Shown: positions 18,701 through 26,463 of the stretch, piece by piece | How positions within the stretch are numbered: the stretch's first letter is position 1 | Layout: every line of letters begins with the position of its first letter | Origin: Clostridia bacterium | GTDB taxonomy: Bacteria > Bacillota > Clostridia > Christensenellales > Pumilibacteraceae | Length of the DNA stretch: 64,000 nucleotides | Assembly: GCA_900767465.1 (NCBI GenBank) | Contig: CAAGAW010000009.1 | Location: 353,424 to 417,423, forward strand | Direction of reading: 5' to 3' | Position numbers and translations under genes: made by a program | Notes under the pieces: generated by a model | The model's database searches: none | Told to the model about the DNA's origin: nothing | The model's input: the letters and a program-made list of their open reading frames with translations, nothing else

Positions 18701-19993
18701 TTATTTCTCGATGGGCGCAGCCGCGGCTTTGTCGCCCTTAGGCTTTTTTGCCTTATCGCCCTTGTACGCGCCGGGGAAAGCCTTCATAAGCATTGCCCAG
18801 ATTGTAGGCGCAATAAATATTGACGAGTAAGTTCCCGCTAAAAGACCGAAAATAATCGGAAGCGCAAATACTCTGATACTCGGTACGCCGATAATCGCTA
18901 CCATAGAAATGGTTACAAGAGTCGTAAGCGTGGTATTTATCGAACGCATTATCGTTTCCTGAACGGACAGGTTTGCGATATATGCGGGTTTAACGAGTTT
19001 GCCGTTAAGACGCTTTCCTCCGAGAAGTTTCATATTCTCGCGGACGCGGTCGAAAATAATGATCGTATTATTGATCGAATAACCGAGAATAGTGATAATG
19101 CCGGCAATAAAGTTTGCGTTTACTTCGATATGGAATATAACCATACCGCAGAACATAATCAGGAGGTCGTGAACGAGCGCGACGACCGCCGCGATACCGC
19201 TGAGAAGTTCAAATCGGATTATAATATAGATAAGCATACACAGAAGCGCAACCGAGATTGCAAGAATCGCGCTTTTGAGTATTTCCGTACTTACGGTCGA
19301 ACTTGTCTGTCCGCCTTCCGAAACTTTACCGCTATAAACGTCGGTAATCGTAAGCGCATCGGCAAGTTTGCCCTTATCGCTTTCGGAAGCAGCCGAAGCA
19401 AGCGTTACGGTAACCGTTTTATTTTCTATGGTAATTGCGGAGACCGAGAATCCCGCTTCGGTGAGTTTGTTGCTAAGTTCGGTTTCGTCATTCGTAAGAT
19501 CGAGATCTTTGTTTTCGTAAACCGCGGTAACGGTAGTTCCGTTTACGGTAACCGAAGGACGAATAAAGAACATAGCGGCGGAAAGAGCGTCGTTAAGGCG
19601 TTCGTTGATTTCCGCCATTTTGGTTTCGTCCGCACCTTTTACCGCTTTGTACTTCAAAAGCAACGCCGCTTCGCTCGCCTCGCCCTGACGCTGAACGGAG
19701 GAAATTTCGAGTCCGTATTTTTCGCCGCTCTCGTCGGTAAGATCCTTTGCCGTTTGTCTGGCAAGGCTTTCGTAATCCGCAAAAGTATTGTCGTTAAGTT
19801 CGCTGCCGAGCGTAACCGTCATCGAATAACCGCCGGTGAAGTCCATGCCGAGGTTTACGGCGGAACCGAACGTGAATCTGAAAATAATGCCGAGGATAAG
19901 CGCGACTGCGACGACAACCGCAGGAATGATAAATACCTTCTTTTTATTTTCTACTATCTTGTAATCTTGCTGAAAAAGTCTGTCGAATTTCAT
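18701..19993 (-). CDS. secF: Protein translocase subunit SecF
   Basis: 430 residues, RND-type partner of SecD that helps complete protein export using the proton-motive force. First membrane segment at about 20-40, the periplasmic-side signature GMDFTGG at about 54-60, an extended extracellular domain (about 60-235, longer than in E. coli), then five membrane helices with the AGIITILGYSINNTIIIFDRVREN signature region. A Lys/Pro-rich cytoplasmic tail ends the protein. Its ATG shares one base with the secD stop (TAATG). Confidence 0.96.
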   Translation of the reverse strand: MKFDRLFQQDYKIVENKKKVFIIPAVVVAVALILGIIFRFTFGSAVNLGMDFTGGYSMTVTLGSELNDNTFADYESLARQTAKDLTDESGEKYGLEISSVQRQGEASEAALLLKYKAVKGADETKMAEINERLNDALSAAMFFIRPSVTVNGTTVTAVYENKDLDLTNDETELSNKLTEAGFSVSAITIENKTVTVTLASAASESDKGKLADALTITDVYSGKVSEGGQTSSTVSTEILKSAILAISVALLCMLIYIIIRFELLSGIAAVVALVHDLLIMFCGMVIFHIEVNANFIAGIITILGYSINNTIIIFDRVRENMKLLGGKRLNGKLVKPAYIANLSVQETIMRSINTTLTTLVTISMVAIIGVPSIRVFALPIIFGLLAGTYSSIFIAPTIWAMLMKAFPGAYKGDKAKKPKGDKAAAAPIEK

Positions 19994-21345
19994 TACGCGT
20001 TTACCTCCTCGCCTTTTTCGGAAGGAATCTCTTCCACTTCGGGTTCGGTCTCAACGTAGTCCCTGCCACGCTTCAATCCGTAAGCCTTTGCGTTGGTGCT
20101 GTTGATCGCGGTGAAGTATTTACAAAGTCCGCGCGTTACGAGAAGCGACGTGAACATCGACAGCAAGATACCGATCAAAAGCGTAACGCCGAAGCCGCTT
20201 ATCGATCCCGTACCGAAAATGATAAGGACGATAGCCGCGATAACGGTGGTGATGTTACTGTCGAAAATCGCAACCATTGCTTTTTTGAAACCTGCGTTTA
20301 CCGCCGCAAGAATCGACTTGCCCGCCGCGTACTCGTCGCGGATACGCTCGTAAATAATAACGTTGCCGTCGACAGCCATACCGAGGCTGAGGATAATGCC
20401 CGCGATGCCCGGAAGGGTAAGTTGAACCCACGGGAACACCGCAAGGAAGAACAACATAAGCACGGTGTAAATACCGAGCGCAACAGCCGCGACAACGCCG
20501 AAAAGTCTGTAACGCCAGATAAGGAATGCAACGACCAAAAGAAGTCCGATCGCGCCGGCGATAATACCGAGTTTAAGAGCCTGCTCGCCGAGCGTGGGAG
20601 AAATGACGTCGGACGAAAGAAGCGTAAGTTCGACGTCGAACGTTCCGCTCATAATCTTCGTCGCAAGTTCCTTCGCTACGGTAGCGTCCGTTCCGGACAT
20701 CGTGATCTGCGCTCTGCCCGTCGTAATCGCTTCGTTGATCGTAGCGGACGAAACGAGCGTCGGATCTTCGCCTTTGGTTACGCTGTAAATGGATATCGTG
20801 CCGTTTACGTTATTCGTCGTAATCTCGCCGAAAATTTTTCTGCCCTCGTCGGTAAGAACCAACGACACGATGGGTTTACCCTGCTGACTGTCGTAATACC
20901 CTTCCGCACTGACGACTTCTTTACCGGTCATAAACATCGTTCCGTCGGTGTTATTCTTGCCGAGGTAGAATTGCAGTTCGGCAGGTTGTCCGATAAGTTC
21001 GAAAATTGCTTTCGGATCGTCGACGTCCGGAACCTCGACTCTGAGACGAGTCTTGTCCTCGATGGTAACGACCGCTTCGGAATAACCTTTACTTACAAGC
21101 AAGGACTGAAGTCTGTCCTGCGTGCCTTCGAGTTTACTCTGAAAATTGTCCGCTCCGTCGCTGTTCGTGTCGTAAACGGCGTAAATGCCGCCCTTCAGAT
21201 CGAGACCGAGTTTGATGGACGACGCGAACGACTTGTAATTGTAAAAACCGAAAGGTAATTTAAACGAAAATACGGATAAAACTATACCTATCGCCAAAGC
21301 AACGCCTATCAAGGTAAGTTTAACGATTGACGATTTTTTCTTCAT
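19993..21345 (-). CDS. secD: Protein translocase subunit SecD
   Basis: 450 residues. N-terminal membrane segment, LGLDLKGG signature at about residue 47, extracellular P1 domain (about 60-250), then the membrane domain with the GxxxxLGxxVDxNVIIYERIRDE-type region near 330. Start set at ATG 21345, four codons inside the longest frame, because GGAGG lies just upstream and overlaps the alternative TTG. Promoter at 21372-21401. Works with SecF, YajC and SecYEG at the membrane. Confidence 0.96.
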   Translation of the reverse strand: MKKKSSIVKLTLIGVALAIGIVLSVFSFKLPFGFYNYKSFASSIKLGLDLKGGIYAVYDTNSDGADNFQSKLEGTQDRLQSLLVSKGYSEAVVTIEDKTRLRVEVPDVDDPKAIFELIGQPAELQFYLGKNNTDGTMFMTGKEVVSAEGYYDSQQGKPIVSLVLTDEGRKIFGEITTNNVNGTISIYSVTKGEDPTLVSSATINEAITTGRAQITMSGTDATVAKELATKIMSGTFDVELTLLSSDVISPTLGEQALKLGIIAGAIGLLLVVAFLIWRYRLFGVVAAVALGIYTVLMLFFLAVFPWVQLTLPGIAGIILSLGMAVDGNVIIYERIRDEYAAGKSILAAVNAGFKKAMVAIFDSNITTVIAAIVLIIFGTGSISGFGVTLLIGILLSMFTSLLVTRGLCKYFTAINSTNAKAYGLKRGRDYVETEPEVEEIPSEKGEEVNA

Positions 21346-21371
21346 TTTAGCCTCCAACTCACAATACTATG

Positions 21372-21401
21372 ATTATATAACATTTTACCCTGTTTAGTCA
21401 A
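21372..21401 (-). promoter_or_regulatory. Sigma-A promoter of secDF
   Basis: Minus strand: -35 TTGACT (21396-21401), 18-base spacer, -10 TATAAT (21372-21377), 26 bases before the secD start. Confidence 0.82.
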
Positions 21402-21466
21402 TCAAATACAAGCGTTTTTATTCTTTTCGTACAAGAAAAAATTATCGACGGGCGTATCCGACACAA

Positions 21467-21501
21467 TAAAAAAGCCCCCGCGAACGTCGCCGAAGGGAAC
21501 T
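21467..21501 (-). terminator. Terminator after the TIGR04086 gene
   Basis: Minus strand: AGTTCCC pairs with GGGGGCT (two G-U) with an inner GCGA/TCGC hairpin, followed by TTTTTT; about 30 bases past the stop of the upstream gene. Confidence 0.75.
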
Positions 21502-21530
21502 TTTTGCTATAAGTCCGATTATGTACGCTC

Positions 21531-21914
21531 TTACTTCCTTACGTTTACGGCTATGATCCCGCTTATAAAACCGCTTACCGCGCCGAGCGCAAGATCGTTG
21601 AGAACGGATAACGACAGACCGAACGACCCGTTCATTGCCGAAAACATAAGATACGTTACGACGATATACGCAATTCCGAGAATCGTTCCGCGTATAAAGC
21701 CTCCGCCCTTTTCTCTTAAAAACGCGAGCGCGCCTACAAGAATCGCCACGCTTTTGATTATCTGATTGATAATCGGGATATATTCGCCCGGAACGTTAAA
21801 AATTTTGATGACGAGCGCGGCTATCAGTATAAGCGCGAGCGTGATTATTACCGATAACACCAACGCTTTAATCAGTTCCGAAACTTTACCGCCCTTTATC
21901 GCCGATTCTTTCAT
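21531..21914 (-). CDS. TIGR04086 family membrane protein (YrzE-like)
   Basis: 127-residue protein with four predicted membrane helices (about 15-38, 45-63, 72-93, 100-122) and a GGGFIRG turn at about 71-77. The family is conserved between yajC and secD in clostridia but has no established function; the location suggests a link to the Sec machinery or membrane biogenesis (inference). The GGAGG ribosome box is eight T residues before the ATG and forms part of the stem of the upstream terminator. Confidence 0.8.
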   Translation of the reverse strand: MKESAIKGGKVSELIKALVLSVIITLALILIAALVIKIFNVPGEYIPIINQIIKSVAILVGALAFLREKGGGFIRGTILGIAYIVVTYLMFSAMNGSFGLSLSVLNDLALGAVSGFISGIIAVNVRK

Positions 21915-21957
21915 AAAAAAAACCTCCGCACGTGATACACTGTATCTTATGCGAAGG
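21915..21957 (-). terminator. Terminator after yajC whose stem contains the next ribosome binding site
   Basis: Minus strand: CCTTCGCA pairs with TGCGGAGG (one G-U), with an inner GATAC/GTATC hairpin, followed by eight T and then the ATG of the next gene. The 3' arm includes the GGAGG box, so a transcript that reads through would have a hidden ribosome site. Confidence 0.8.
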
Positions 21958-21980
21958 CTGACGTTTTAAGAACGAAAAAC

Positions 21981-22394
21981 TTACTTGTTTTCGGCGTTAT
22001 CGTCGGTTGCGGTTTCCGCGGGTGCGACTTCGGTCGTTTCGGCGGGAGCGGCTTCCGCTGCGGCTTCTTTCTTGGAAGCGACGGGCGCGGCTTTGCTCAT
22101 AACCTGATAAATCGCGTTGAAGTCGAACGTGAGCAGAGATTTGTTGCCCTCGATACCGGTGGACAGAACGAACTCTTTCTCTTTGTCGCTGACGTTGTGA
22201 ATCTCGGCAATCTTGCCCACGATTCCGCCTACGGTTTTAACGGTGTCGCCTACCGAAATCGAGTTGTGCATTTCCTGAACGGCTTTCTGACGTTTTTTGT
22301 TGGTGAACATCGGAAGAATGAGGATAGCCGCCATCAAAAGTACGCAGATAACGATAAGAACGATTTGTTGCGCTGTAACTGCTGCAAATAACAT
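21981..22394 (-). CDS. yajC: Preprotein translocase subunit YajC
   Basis: 137 residues: one N-terminal membrane helix (about 10-30), the family NKKRQKAVQEM stretch, the KxGDxVxTxGGIxGxI core, and an Ala/Glu/Pro-rich C-terminal tail longer than usual. Accessory subunit of the SecDF complex. The start is ATG 22394, seven codons inside the longest frame, with AAGGAG 9 bases upstream. Own promoter at 22427-22455. Confidence 0.94.
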   Translation of the reverse strand: MLFAAVTAQQIVLIVICVLLMAAILILPMFTNKKRQKAVQEMHNSISVGDTVKTVGGIVGKIAEIHNVSDKEKEFVLSTGIEGNKSLLTFDFNAIYQVMSKAAPVASKKEAAAEAAPAETTEVAPAETATDDNAENK

Positions 22395-22426
22395 TTTGGT
22401 ATTCTCCTTGAACATTTACTTCTAAT

Positions 22427-22455
22427 ATGATAACATAATATACTTATTTTAGCAA
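22427..22455 (-). promoter_or_regulatory. Sigma-A-like promoter of yajC
   Basis: Minus strand: -35 TTGCTA (22450-22455), 17-base spacer, -10 TATCAT (22427-22432). Confidence 0.65.
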
Positions 22456-22481
22456 CTGATTTAGCGCGTTAATTGTGAAAA

Positions 22482-23177
22482 TCAGCAAAAATGTGTGCGA
22501 GAAACTTCGTCTTTTACGTCGAATATACCGTATATTCTGTCGGTTATCTCCTCGTCCGGCATATCGCCGCATATCGAAACGCACATCGGCGCGACGTCGA
22601 CAAGTTCGCATATCAGTTCGTATCCGCCTAAATATTTTTTTACGCCGTCCTCGCTTACAAAATAGCCGTTGCCGTTCCGCCCCACAACCACCTCGTTGGT
22701 TCTCGGCGTAACCGCGCTGAGCAGGAATCTCACCACCACGTTGAACGAATCTTCGTCGTACAACAAAGGCGCGTTCTCCCGCGCAACCGCCGCAAGGTTT
22801 CTCCACCGTTTTTTAAGTTCGCCGAGCCTGAAATTATAAAAACCGTCCAAGGAAAAAATCTTCCCCTGCGATTCTCTGAGTTTTGCACGGACAAGGAGTT
22901 CGTCTCTCTCGCGATCGAACGCAACGAGCGTATGAAGCAATATTCCGGACTCGAAAGACGCCAAACGGAACGATTCGACTATCGGCATGAAAACGTATTT
23001 TTTTACACCGCTCAGGTACAGCGCGACGAGTTCGTCTTCCGTTTTGCGGCTTCTCTCGAAAAACATCGATTTTTCTCCGCGCGTCGGCTCGTCCGCAAAG
23101 CACGTTCGGGAAGCGTCGCAATCGAGCCACCCGGCGTAACCGTTAGACAACGTTATTGTAATGGATTTCTGGTTCAC
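22482..23177 (-). CDS. Putative sporulation protein, YtxC-like
   Basis: About 231 residues from the GTG at 23177 (the open frame extends upstream to a TTG at 23255; neither start has a strong ribosome box). The central SLDGFYNFRLGELKK followed by a helical stretch, then a strand pair ending TNEVVV and NGYFVSEDG, resembles the YtxC family, where an EGF-x-xFRL motif and an EVH-I strand occur. YtxC proteins are conserved in spore formers but uncharacterised. No signal peptide. Neighbour yajC lies downstream; a tRNA cluster lies divergently upstream. The family call is from remembered motif pattern and is moderate. Confidence 0.55.
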   Translation of the reverse strand: MNQKSITITLSNGYAGWLDCDASRTCFADEPTRGEKSMFFERSRKTEDELVALYLSGVKKYVFMPIVESFRLASFESGILLHTLVAFDRERDELLVRAKLRESQGKIFSLDGFYNFRLGELKKRWRNLAAVARENAPLLYDEDSFNVVVRFLLSAVTPRTNEVVVGRNGNGYFVSEDGVKKYLGGYELICELVDVAPMCVSICGDMPDEEITDRIYGIFDVKDEVSRTHFC

Positions 23178-23336
23178 AACAGTATTGTATTCCGCCGCAC
23201 GCTTTTTTACGCCGCCATGACCCCGCAACGATTGTCGAATCGTGGAATCGTACAACGGTTTTAAGTCGGTTGTTGTCGTCGGAAACCGCTTCGGAAAATA
23301 AATTTTCGGTTTTTTTCAAAAACGGCGTTATTTTCC

Positions 23337-23365
23337 TTGATTTTTTTTACAAAGTTTGGTATAGT
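23337..23365 (+). promoter_or_regulatory. Promoter of the tRNA-Val/Cys/Leu cluster
   Basis: -35 TTGATT (23337-23342), 17-base spacer, -10 TATAGT (23360-23365), 30 bases before tRNA-Val. Confidence 0.75.
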
Positions 23366-23394
23366 ATAAAGGCTGTCGATTGCGGCAACGACGT

Positions 23395-23470
23395 GGAAGT
23401 TTAGCTCAGTTGGGAGAGCATCTGCCTTACAAGCAGAGGGTCACAGGTTCGAGCCCTGTAACTTCCACCA
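23395..23470 (+). tRNA. tRNA-Val (anticodon TAC)
   Basis: 76 bases including encoded CCA. Acceptor arms GGAAGTT and AACTTCC pair perfectly; D arm GCTC/GAGC; anticodon stem TCTGC/GCAGA with loop CTTACAA; T arm with GGTTCGAGCC. All arms are intact. Confidence 0.97.
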
Positions 23471-23514
23471 TTTTTATGAAAATACGCCTTAGTTTGGGCA
23501 TATATATGGAATAT

Positions 23515-23588
23515 GGCACCATAGCCAAGTGGTAAGGCAGAGGCCTGCAAAGCCTTTACCCCCAGTTCGAGTCTGGGTGGTGCCTCCA
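23515..23588 (+). tRNA. tRNA-Cys (anticodon GCA)
   Basis: 74 bases including encoded CCA. Acceptor GGCACCA/TGGTGCC, discriminator T as expected for tRNA-Cys, anticodon loop CTGCAAA, T loop GTTCGAGTC. Intact cloverleaf. Confidence 0.97.
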
Positions 23589-23593
23589 TAAAT

Positions 23594-23679
23594 GCCCAAG
23601 TGGCGAAATGGCAGACGCAAAGGACTTAAAATCCTTCGGTGGAAACACCGTGCCGGTTCGAGTCCGGCCTTGGGCACCA
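23594..23679 (+). tRNA. tRNA-Leu (anticodon TAA)
   Basis: 86 bases including encoded CCA. Acceptor GCCCAAG/CTTGGGC with discriminator A; anticodon stem AAGGA/TCCTT with loop CTTAAAA; a long class II variable arm (CGGTGGAAACACCG). It starts six bases after tRNA-Cys, so the three tRNAs form one transcript. Its 3' part is duplicated downstream. Confidence 0.97.
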
Positions 23680-23696
23680 CAAGGCGCGTCTAAAAA

Positions 23697-23728
23697 GAAC
23701 GATCCGTACGCGGGTCGTTTCTTTTTTC
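23697..23728 (+). terminator. Terminator of the tRNA cluster (copy 1)
   Basis: 9-bp stem AACGATCCG/CGGGTCGTT (one G-U), loop TACG, then TCTTTTTT. Confidence 0.9.
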
Positions 23729-23736
23729 GGTTTTAC

Positions 23737-23796
23737 GACTTAAAATCCTTCGTCAGAAACACCGTGCCGAGGTCCCGGGTCCGGCCTTGGGCACCA
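23737..23796 (+). pseudogene. tRNA-Leu 3' fragment (copy 2)
   Basis: Repeats tRNA-Leu from the anticodon loop to the CCA end but has no 5' half. The variable arm (CGTCAG) and T arm (GGTCCCGGGTCC) have drifted, so it cannot fold as a tRNA. Confidence 0.9.
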
Positions 23797-23814
23797 CAAG
23801 GCGCGTCTAAAAAG

Positions 23815-23846
23815 AACGATCCGTACGCGGGTCGTTTCTTTTTTCG
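23815..23846 (+). terminator. Terminator (copy 2, duplicated)
   Basis: Same hairpin and T run as the copy at 23697, carried by the tandem duplication. Confidence 0.88.
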
Positions 23847-23854
23847 GTTTTTAC

Positions 23855-23887
23855 GACTTAAAATCCTTCGGTGGAAACACCGTGCCG
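23855..23887 (+). pseudogene. tRNA-Leu fragment (copy 3, truncated)
   Basis: 33 bases identical to tRNA-Leu from the anticodon loop through the variable arm, then unrelated sequence. The rest of 23888-24032 is A/T-rich and holds only the promoter of the next gene. Confidence 0.85.
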
Positions 23888-23949
23888 ATGGACTTTTTGA
23901 TATTGCGTATTTATCGTTGTTTTACGCTTATATATCGTTACAAAACTCA

Positions 23950-23978
23950 TTGACAACCGCGTAATTTTAGTTTAAAAT
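23950..23978 (+). promoter_or_regulatory. Sigma-A promoter of the glycoside hydrolase gene
   Basis: -35 TTGACA (23950-23955), 17-base spacer, -10 TAAAAT (23973-23978), 54 bases before the ATG. Confidence 0.82.
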
Positions 23979-24032
23979 TATCGTATCGACAAGCACGTTT
24001 ATACGCTCTGACATATACAAGGAGATAACGAT

Positions 24033-25565
24033 ATGAAAAAAGATTTTTACGCAGCCGACTGGAAAGATTATCTTCCCCGCCCCGTTTGCGACGCTCACCC
24101 CGAATACGAAGAATTTTACTATAAAACGTGGGAACTTGCGCGCGATCACGTAAAGCACGTAGAAGGCATGCCTCAGGATCCGTATATGGACGAGGCTTTT
24201 TGCGACACGCAGATATGGATATGGGATTCGTGCTTTATGTCGCTGTTTTGCAAGTTTGCTCAAAGCGTTTTTCCCGGCGTCGAAACTTTCGATAACTTTT
24301 ACGAAGTTTTATTCAACGGAAAAACCTTACCCGAAATCGTCCCTTCGGAAAACGAACCGGAATGGACGGGCGCAAAGCCCGGAGTTCCGTTCGGAATTCG
24401 TGTGCATATTGCGGACAACCCTCCCCTTTTCGCTTGGGCGGAGTACGAAAACGCGTTGATCGGCGGCGACTCAGAGCACGTAAAAACTTTGCTTTACGAA
24501 AAAAAGTTTTTACAGCGCGAATACGAATGGCTTGAAAATCTCACTGAACAATTACGCCTTCCGGACGTTACGGCCGAAACGTGCTGGCTCAGCGAGAATG
24601 ACGGTTATAAATGGGAAGGCGGCAGATCGGGAATGGACAACACGCCCCGCGGAAGAACGGGCGAACGCGCCGACAAAGAACGTCCGAATAATCCCGATAT
24701 GCTTTGGATCGACGCGATATGTCAGCAGGCACTTTCGGCGAAATGTATTTCCGCACTTTTCGCAATCGCGGGAGATACCGAACTTTCGGACGAATGGCGG
24801 TCAAAATACGAAAAAAAGAAAGAACTCGTCAATTCGCTCTACTGGGACGAAAACGACGAATTCTATTACGACGTCGATTCGGTCGATCACAGATTTTACA
24901 AGGTTCGTTCGATCGCTTCGTACTGGACTCTCGTTTCGGGTATCGCAACGCCCGATCGCGCCGAACGTATGCTGTCTTATCTTACCGACGACAACGACTT
25001 CGGCGGCGACGCACCGCTCACTTCTCTGTCGAGAAAAGACGCCGACTTCTCCGAAAACGGAACGTACTGGCGCGGTTCGGTATGGTTGCCGACGGCGTAT
25101 ATGACTTTGAGAGGACTTGAAAATTACGGTTATCACAAAGAGGCGCACGAACTCGGACATAAACTGTTTGTGCACATGCTGAAAACCTATCGCGAATACG
25201 AGCCGCATACCATCTGGGAGTGCTACTGTCCGACCGCGCCGAAAGCAGGAAAACAAACTGACGGAACATCCGACGTACGTCGGAATTTTTGCGGCTGGTC
25301 GGCTCTCGGCCCGATCACCGTTTATCTCGAATCGGTACTCGGCTTTCACACGATAGACGCTTTCCGAAAAGTCGTCGAATGGGCAAAGCCGCACGACCTC
25401 GACGGCAAAATCGGCGTAGAAAACCTGCGGTTCGGCAACGTGATCACTAACGTTACCGCCGAAGAAAATGTCTGTACGGTAACGTCGAACGAAAACTATA
25501 CGCTGATCGTAAACGGAATCGCTTACGAAGTGAAAGCCGGAGCAAACACGTTCTTAATAAAATAG
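24033..25565 (+). CDS. Glycoside hydrolase with an MGH1/trehalase-like (alpha/alpha)6 barrel
   Basis: 510 residues, the only plus-strand protein gene. No signal peptide, so probably cytoplasmic. Family-type features: the aromatic WIWDSCFMSLF stretch near 52-62, the ETCWLSENDGYKWEGGRSGMDNTPR region near 180-200 (split here by Trp and Asp residues usual for GH63/GH37-like barrels), LWIDAICQQAL near 225, and YWRGSVWLPTAYM near 345 followed by an ExYxP motif (WECYCP near 395). A small beta domain ends the protein. Substrate is not predictable: glucosylglycerate, trehalose-like or oligosaccharide. ATG with AAGGAG 8 bases upstream. Confidence 0.78.
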   Translation: MKKDFYAADWKDYLPRPVCDAHPEYEEFYYKTWELARDHVKHVEGMPQDPYMDEAFCDTQIWIWDSCFMSLFCKFAQSVFPGVETFDNFYEVLFNGKTLPEIVPSENEPEWTGAKPGVPFGIRVHIADNPPLFAWAEYENALIGGDSEHVKTLLYEKKFLQREYEWLENLTEQLRLPDVTAETCWLSENDGYKWEGGRSGMDNTPRGRTGERADKERPNNPDMLWIDAICQQALSAKCISALFAIAGDTELSDEWRSKYEKKKELVNSLYWDENDEFYYDVDSVDHRFYKVRSIASYWTLVSGIATPDRAERMLSYLTDDNDFGGDAPLTSLSRKDADFSENGTYWRGSVWLPTAYMTLRGLENYGYHKEAHELGHKLFVHMLKTYREYEPHTIWECYCPTAPKAGKQTDGTSDVRRNFCGWSALGPITVYLESVLGFHTIDAFRKVVEWAKPHDLDGKIGVENLRFGNVITNVTAEENVCTVTSNENYTLIVNGIAYEVKAGANTFLIK

Positions 25566-25574
25566 AGAGATATT

Positions 25575-25604
25575 CGTCGTCTCGGTTTAAGAGGCGGCGT
25601 TTTT
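25575..25604 (+). terminator. Terminator after the glycoside hydrolase
   Basis: Stem CGTCGTCTC/GAGGCGGCG (two G-U), seven-base loop, TTTTT. Its T run touches the stop codon of the convergent M19 gene. Confidence 0.8.
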
Positions 25605-26370
25605 ATAAAAACCCGAAAAACTTCGCGGCGTTACCGTAAAATATAAGATCGAGATCGTCTTTCTTATACCCTTTTCTTTCTAACTTCCCGCGTATAGCCG
25701 CCAGATCGTCGTAATTTTTAAGATCGGAAGGAAAGTCGGTTGATCCGAAAAAATCACTACCGATCGCCGCGCTGTCGATTCCGTACTTTTGCACGAAAAA
25801 ATCTATCGTTTCGTCAAACGGCAACGAATTGAATTTATTTATCGGGGTAAGTCCGACTATTCCGCCGCATTCGACTATAATTTTAATCTGCTCGCCCGTA
25901 AGATTTCTCGGATTCGGGCAAAGTTCGTCAATCGAAGCGTGCGAACAAAAAATTCTTTCGCTCCGATCGGCAACGTCAAAGAAACTTTTACGGTTAAGAT
26001 GCGCCGTGTCGATTTTTATACCGTTGTTTTCTAAAAAACGCGCGAGCGTTCTGCCGCTTTCGGTAAGACCTCCGCTTCCCGACGCTCCGCCCGCAAAACG
26101 ATTGTCGAAATTCCATGTAAGCGAACAGTAAAGCGGATTCAGCGAAAGCAGTTTTTCTTCGTCGCGCTCGTCGTAAAACCCCATATCTTCTACGGCAAAA
26201 ACGAAGGAGGTCGCGGCTTTGATATTCGCCGCAATATCAAGCGTTGCGCCGCCGCTCGTCCATAAAGCGCACACGACACGCCCGGACTTTTTATACCCGC
26301 AAATCGTCGAAACTATTTCCTCGTCGCTTCGTCCGGAAGTTAAAATATCGTTATGACAATCGAATATCAT
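25603..26370 (-). CDS. Membrane dipeptidase-like protein (peptidase family M19), short form
   Basis: 255 residues against about 310-400 usual for family M19. The zinc ligands are all present: H6 and D8 in CHND, E61 in AVEDMG, H124 in DTAHL, H144 in CSHAS; a late GSDFFG loop near 210 also fits. No signal peptide. Deletions lie between the barrel strands rather than at the active site, so activity on dipeptides or related amides is plausible. Convergent with the glycoside hydrolase; it follows a strong terminator, so its promoter is unclear. Confidence 0.82.
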   Translation of the reverse strand: MIFDCHNDILTSGRSDEEIVSTICGYKKSGRVVCALWTSGGATLDIAANIKAATSFVFAVEDMGFYDERDEEKLLSLNPLYCSLTWNFDNRFAGGASGSGGLTESGRTLARFLENNGIKIDTAHLNRKSFFDVADRSERIFCSHASIDELCPNPRNLTGEQIKIIVECGGIVGLTPINKFNSLPFDETIDFFVQKYGIDSAAIGSDFFGSTDFPSDLKNYDDLAAIRGKLERKGYKKDDLDLIFYGNAAKFFGFL

Positions 26371-26404
26371 ATCGTTATATATTCCGCGTCCGCGAAAAAC
26401 GGCA

Positions 26405-26443
26405 CAAAAAAAGCCGCACGTAATCGTAACGAAAAACGTGCGG
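26405..26443 (-). terminator. Terminator after ispH-S1
   Basis: Minus strand: perfect 8-bp stem CCGCACGT/ACGTGCGG with a 14-base loop, then CTTTTTTT. Confidence 0.9.
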
Positions 26444-26463
26444 TTTTCTGTTATGCGGTATAA

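Larger units (their letters stand above)
23623..23887 (+). repeat. Tandem duplication of the tRNA-Leu 3' part plus terminator
   Basis: Unit 1 begins at 23623 inside the tRNA-Leu anticodon loop, unit 2 at 23737 and a truncated unit 3 at 23855 (steps of 114 and 118 bases). Each unit carries the tRNA tail from the anticodon loop and, in units 1 and 2, the same downstream terminator. The stretch from the acceptor 3' strand through the terminator is identical in units 1 and 2; the variable and T arms differ. Confidence 0.95.

Noticed and set aside
23608..23964. 118-codon frame over the tRNA-Leu repeats
   Set aside because: The repeated peptide pattern is only the translated tRNA-Leu tail and terminator units.
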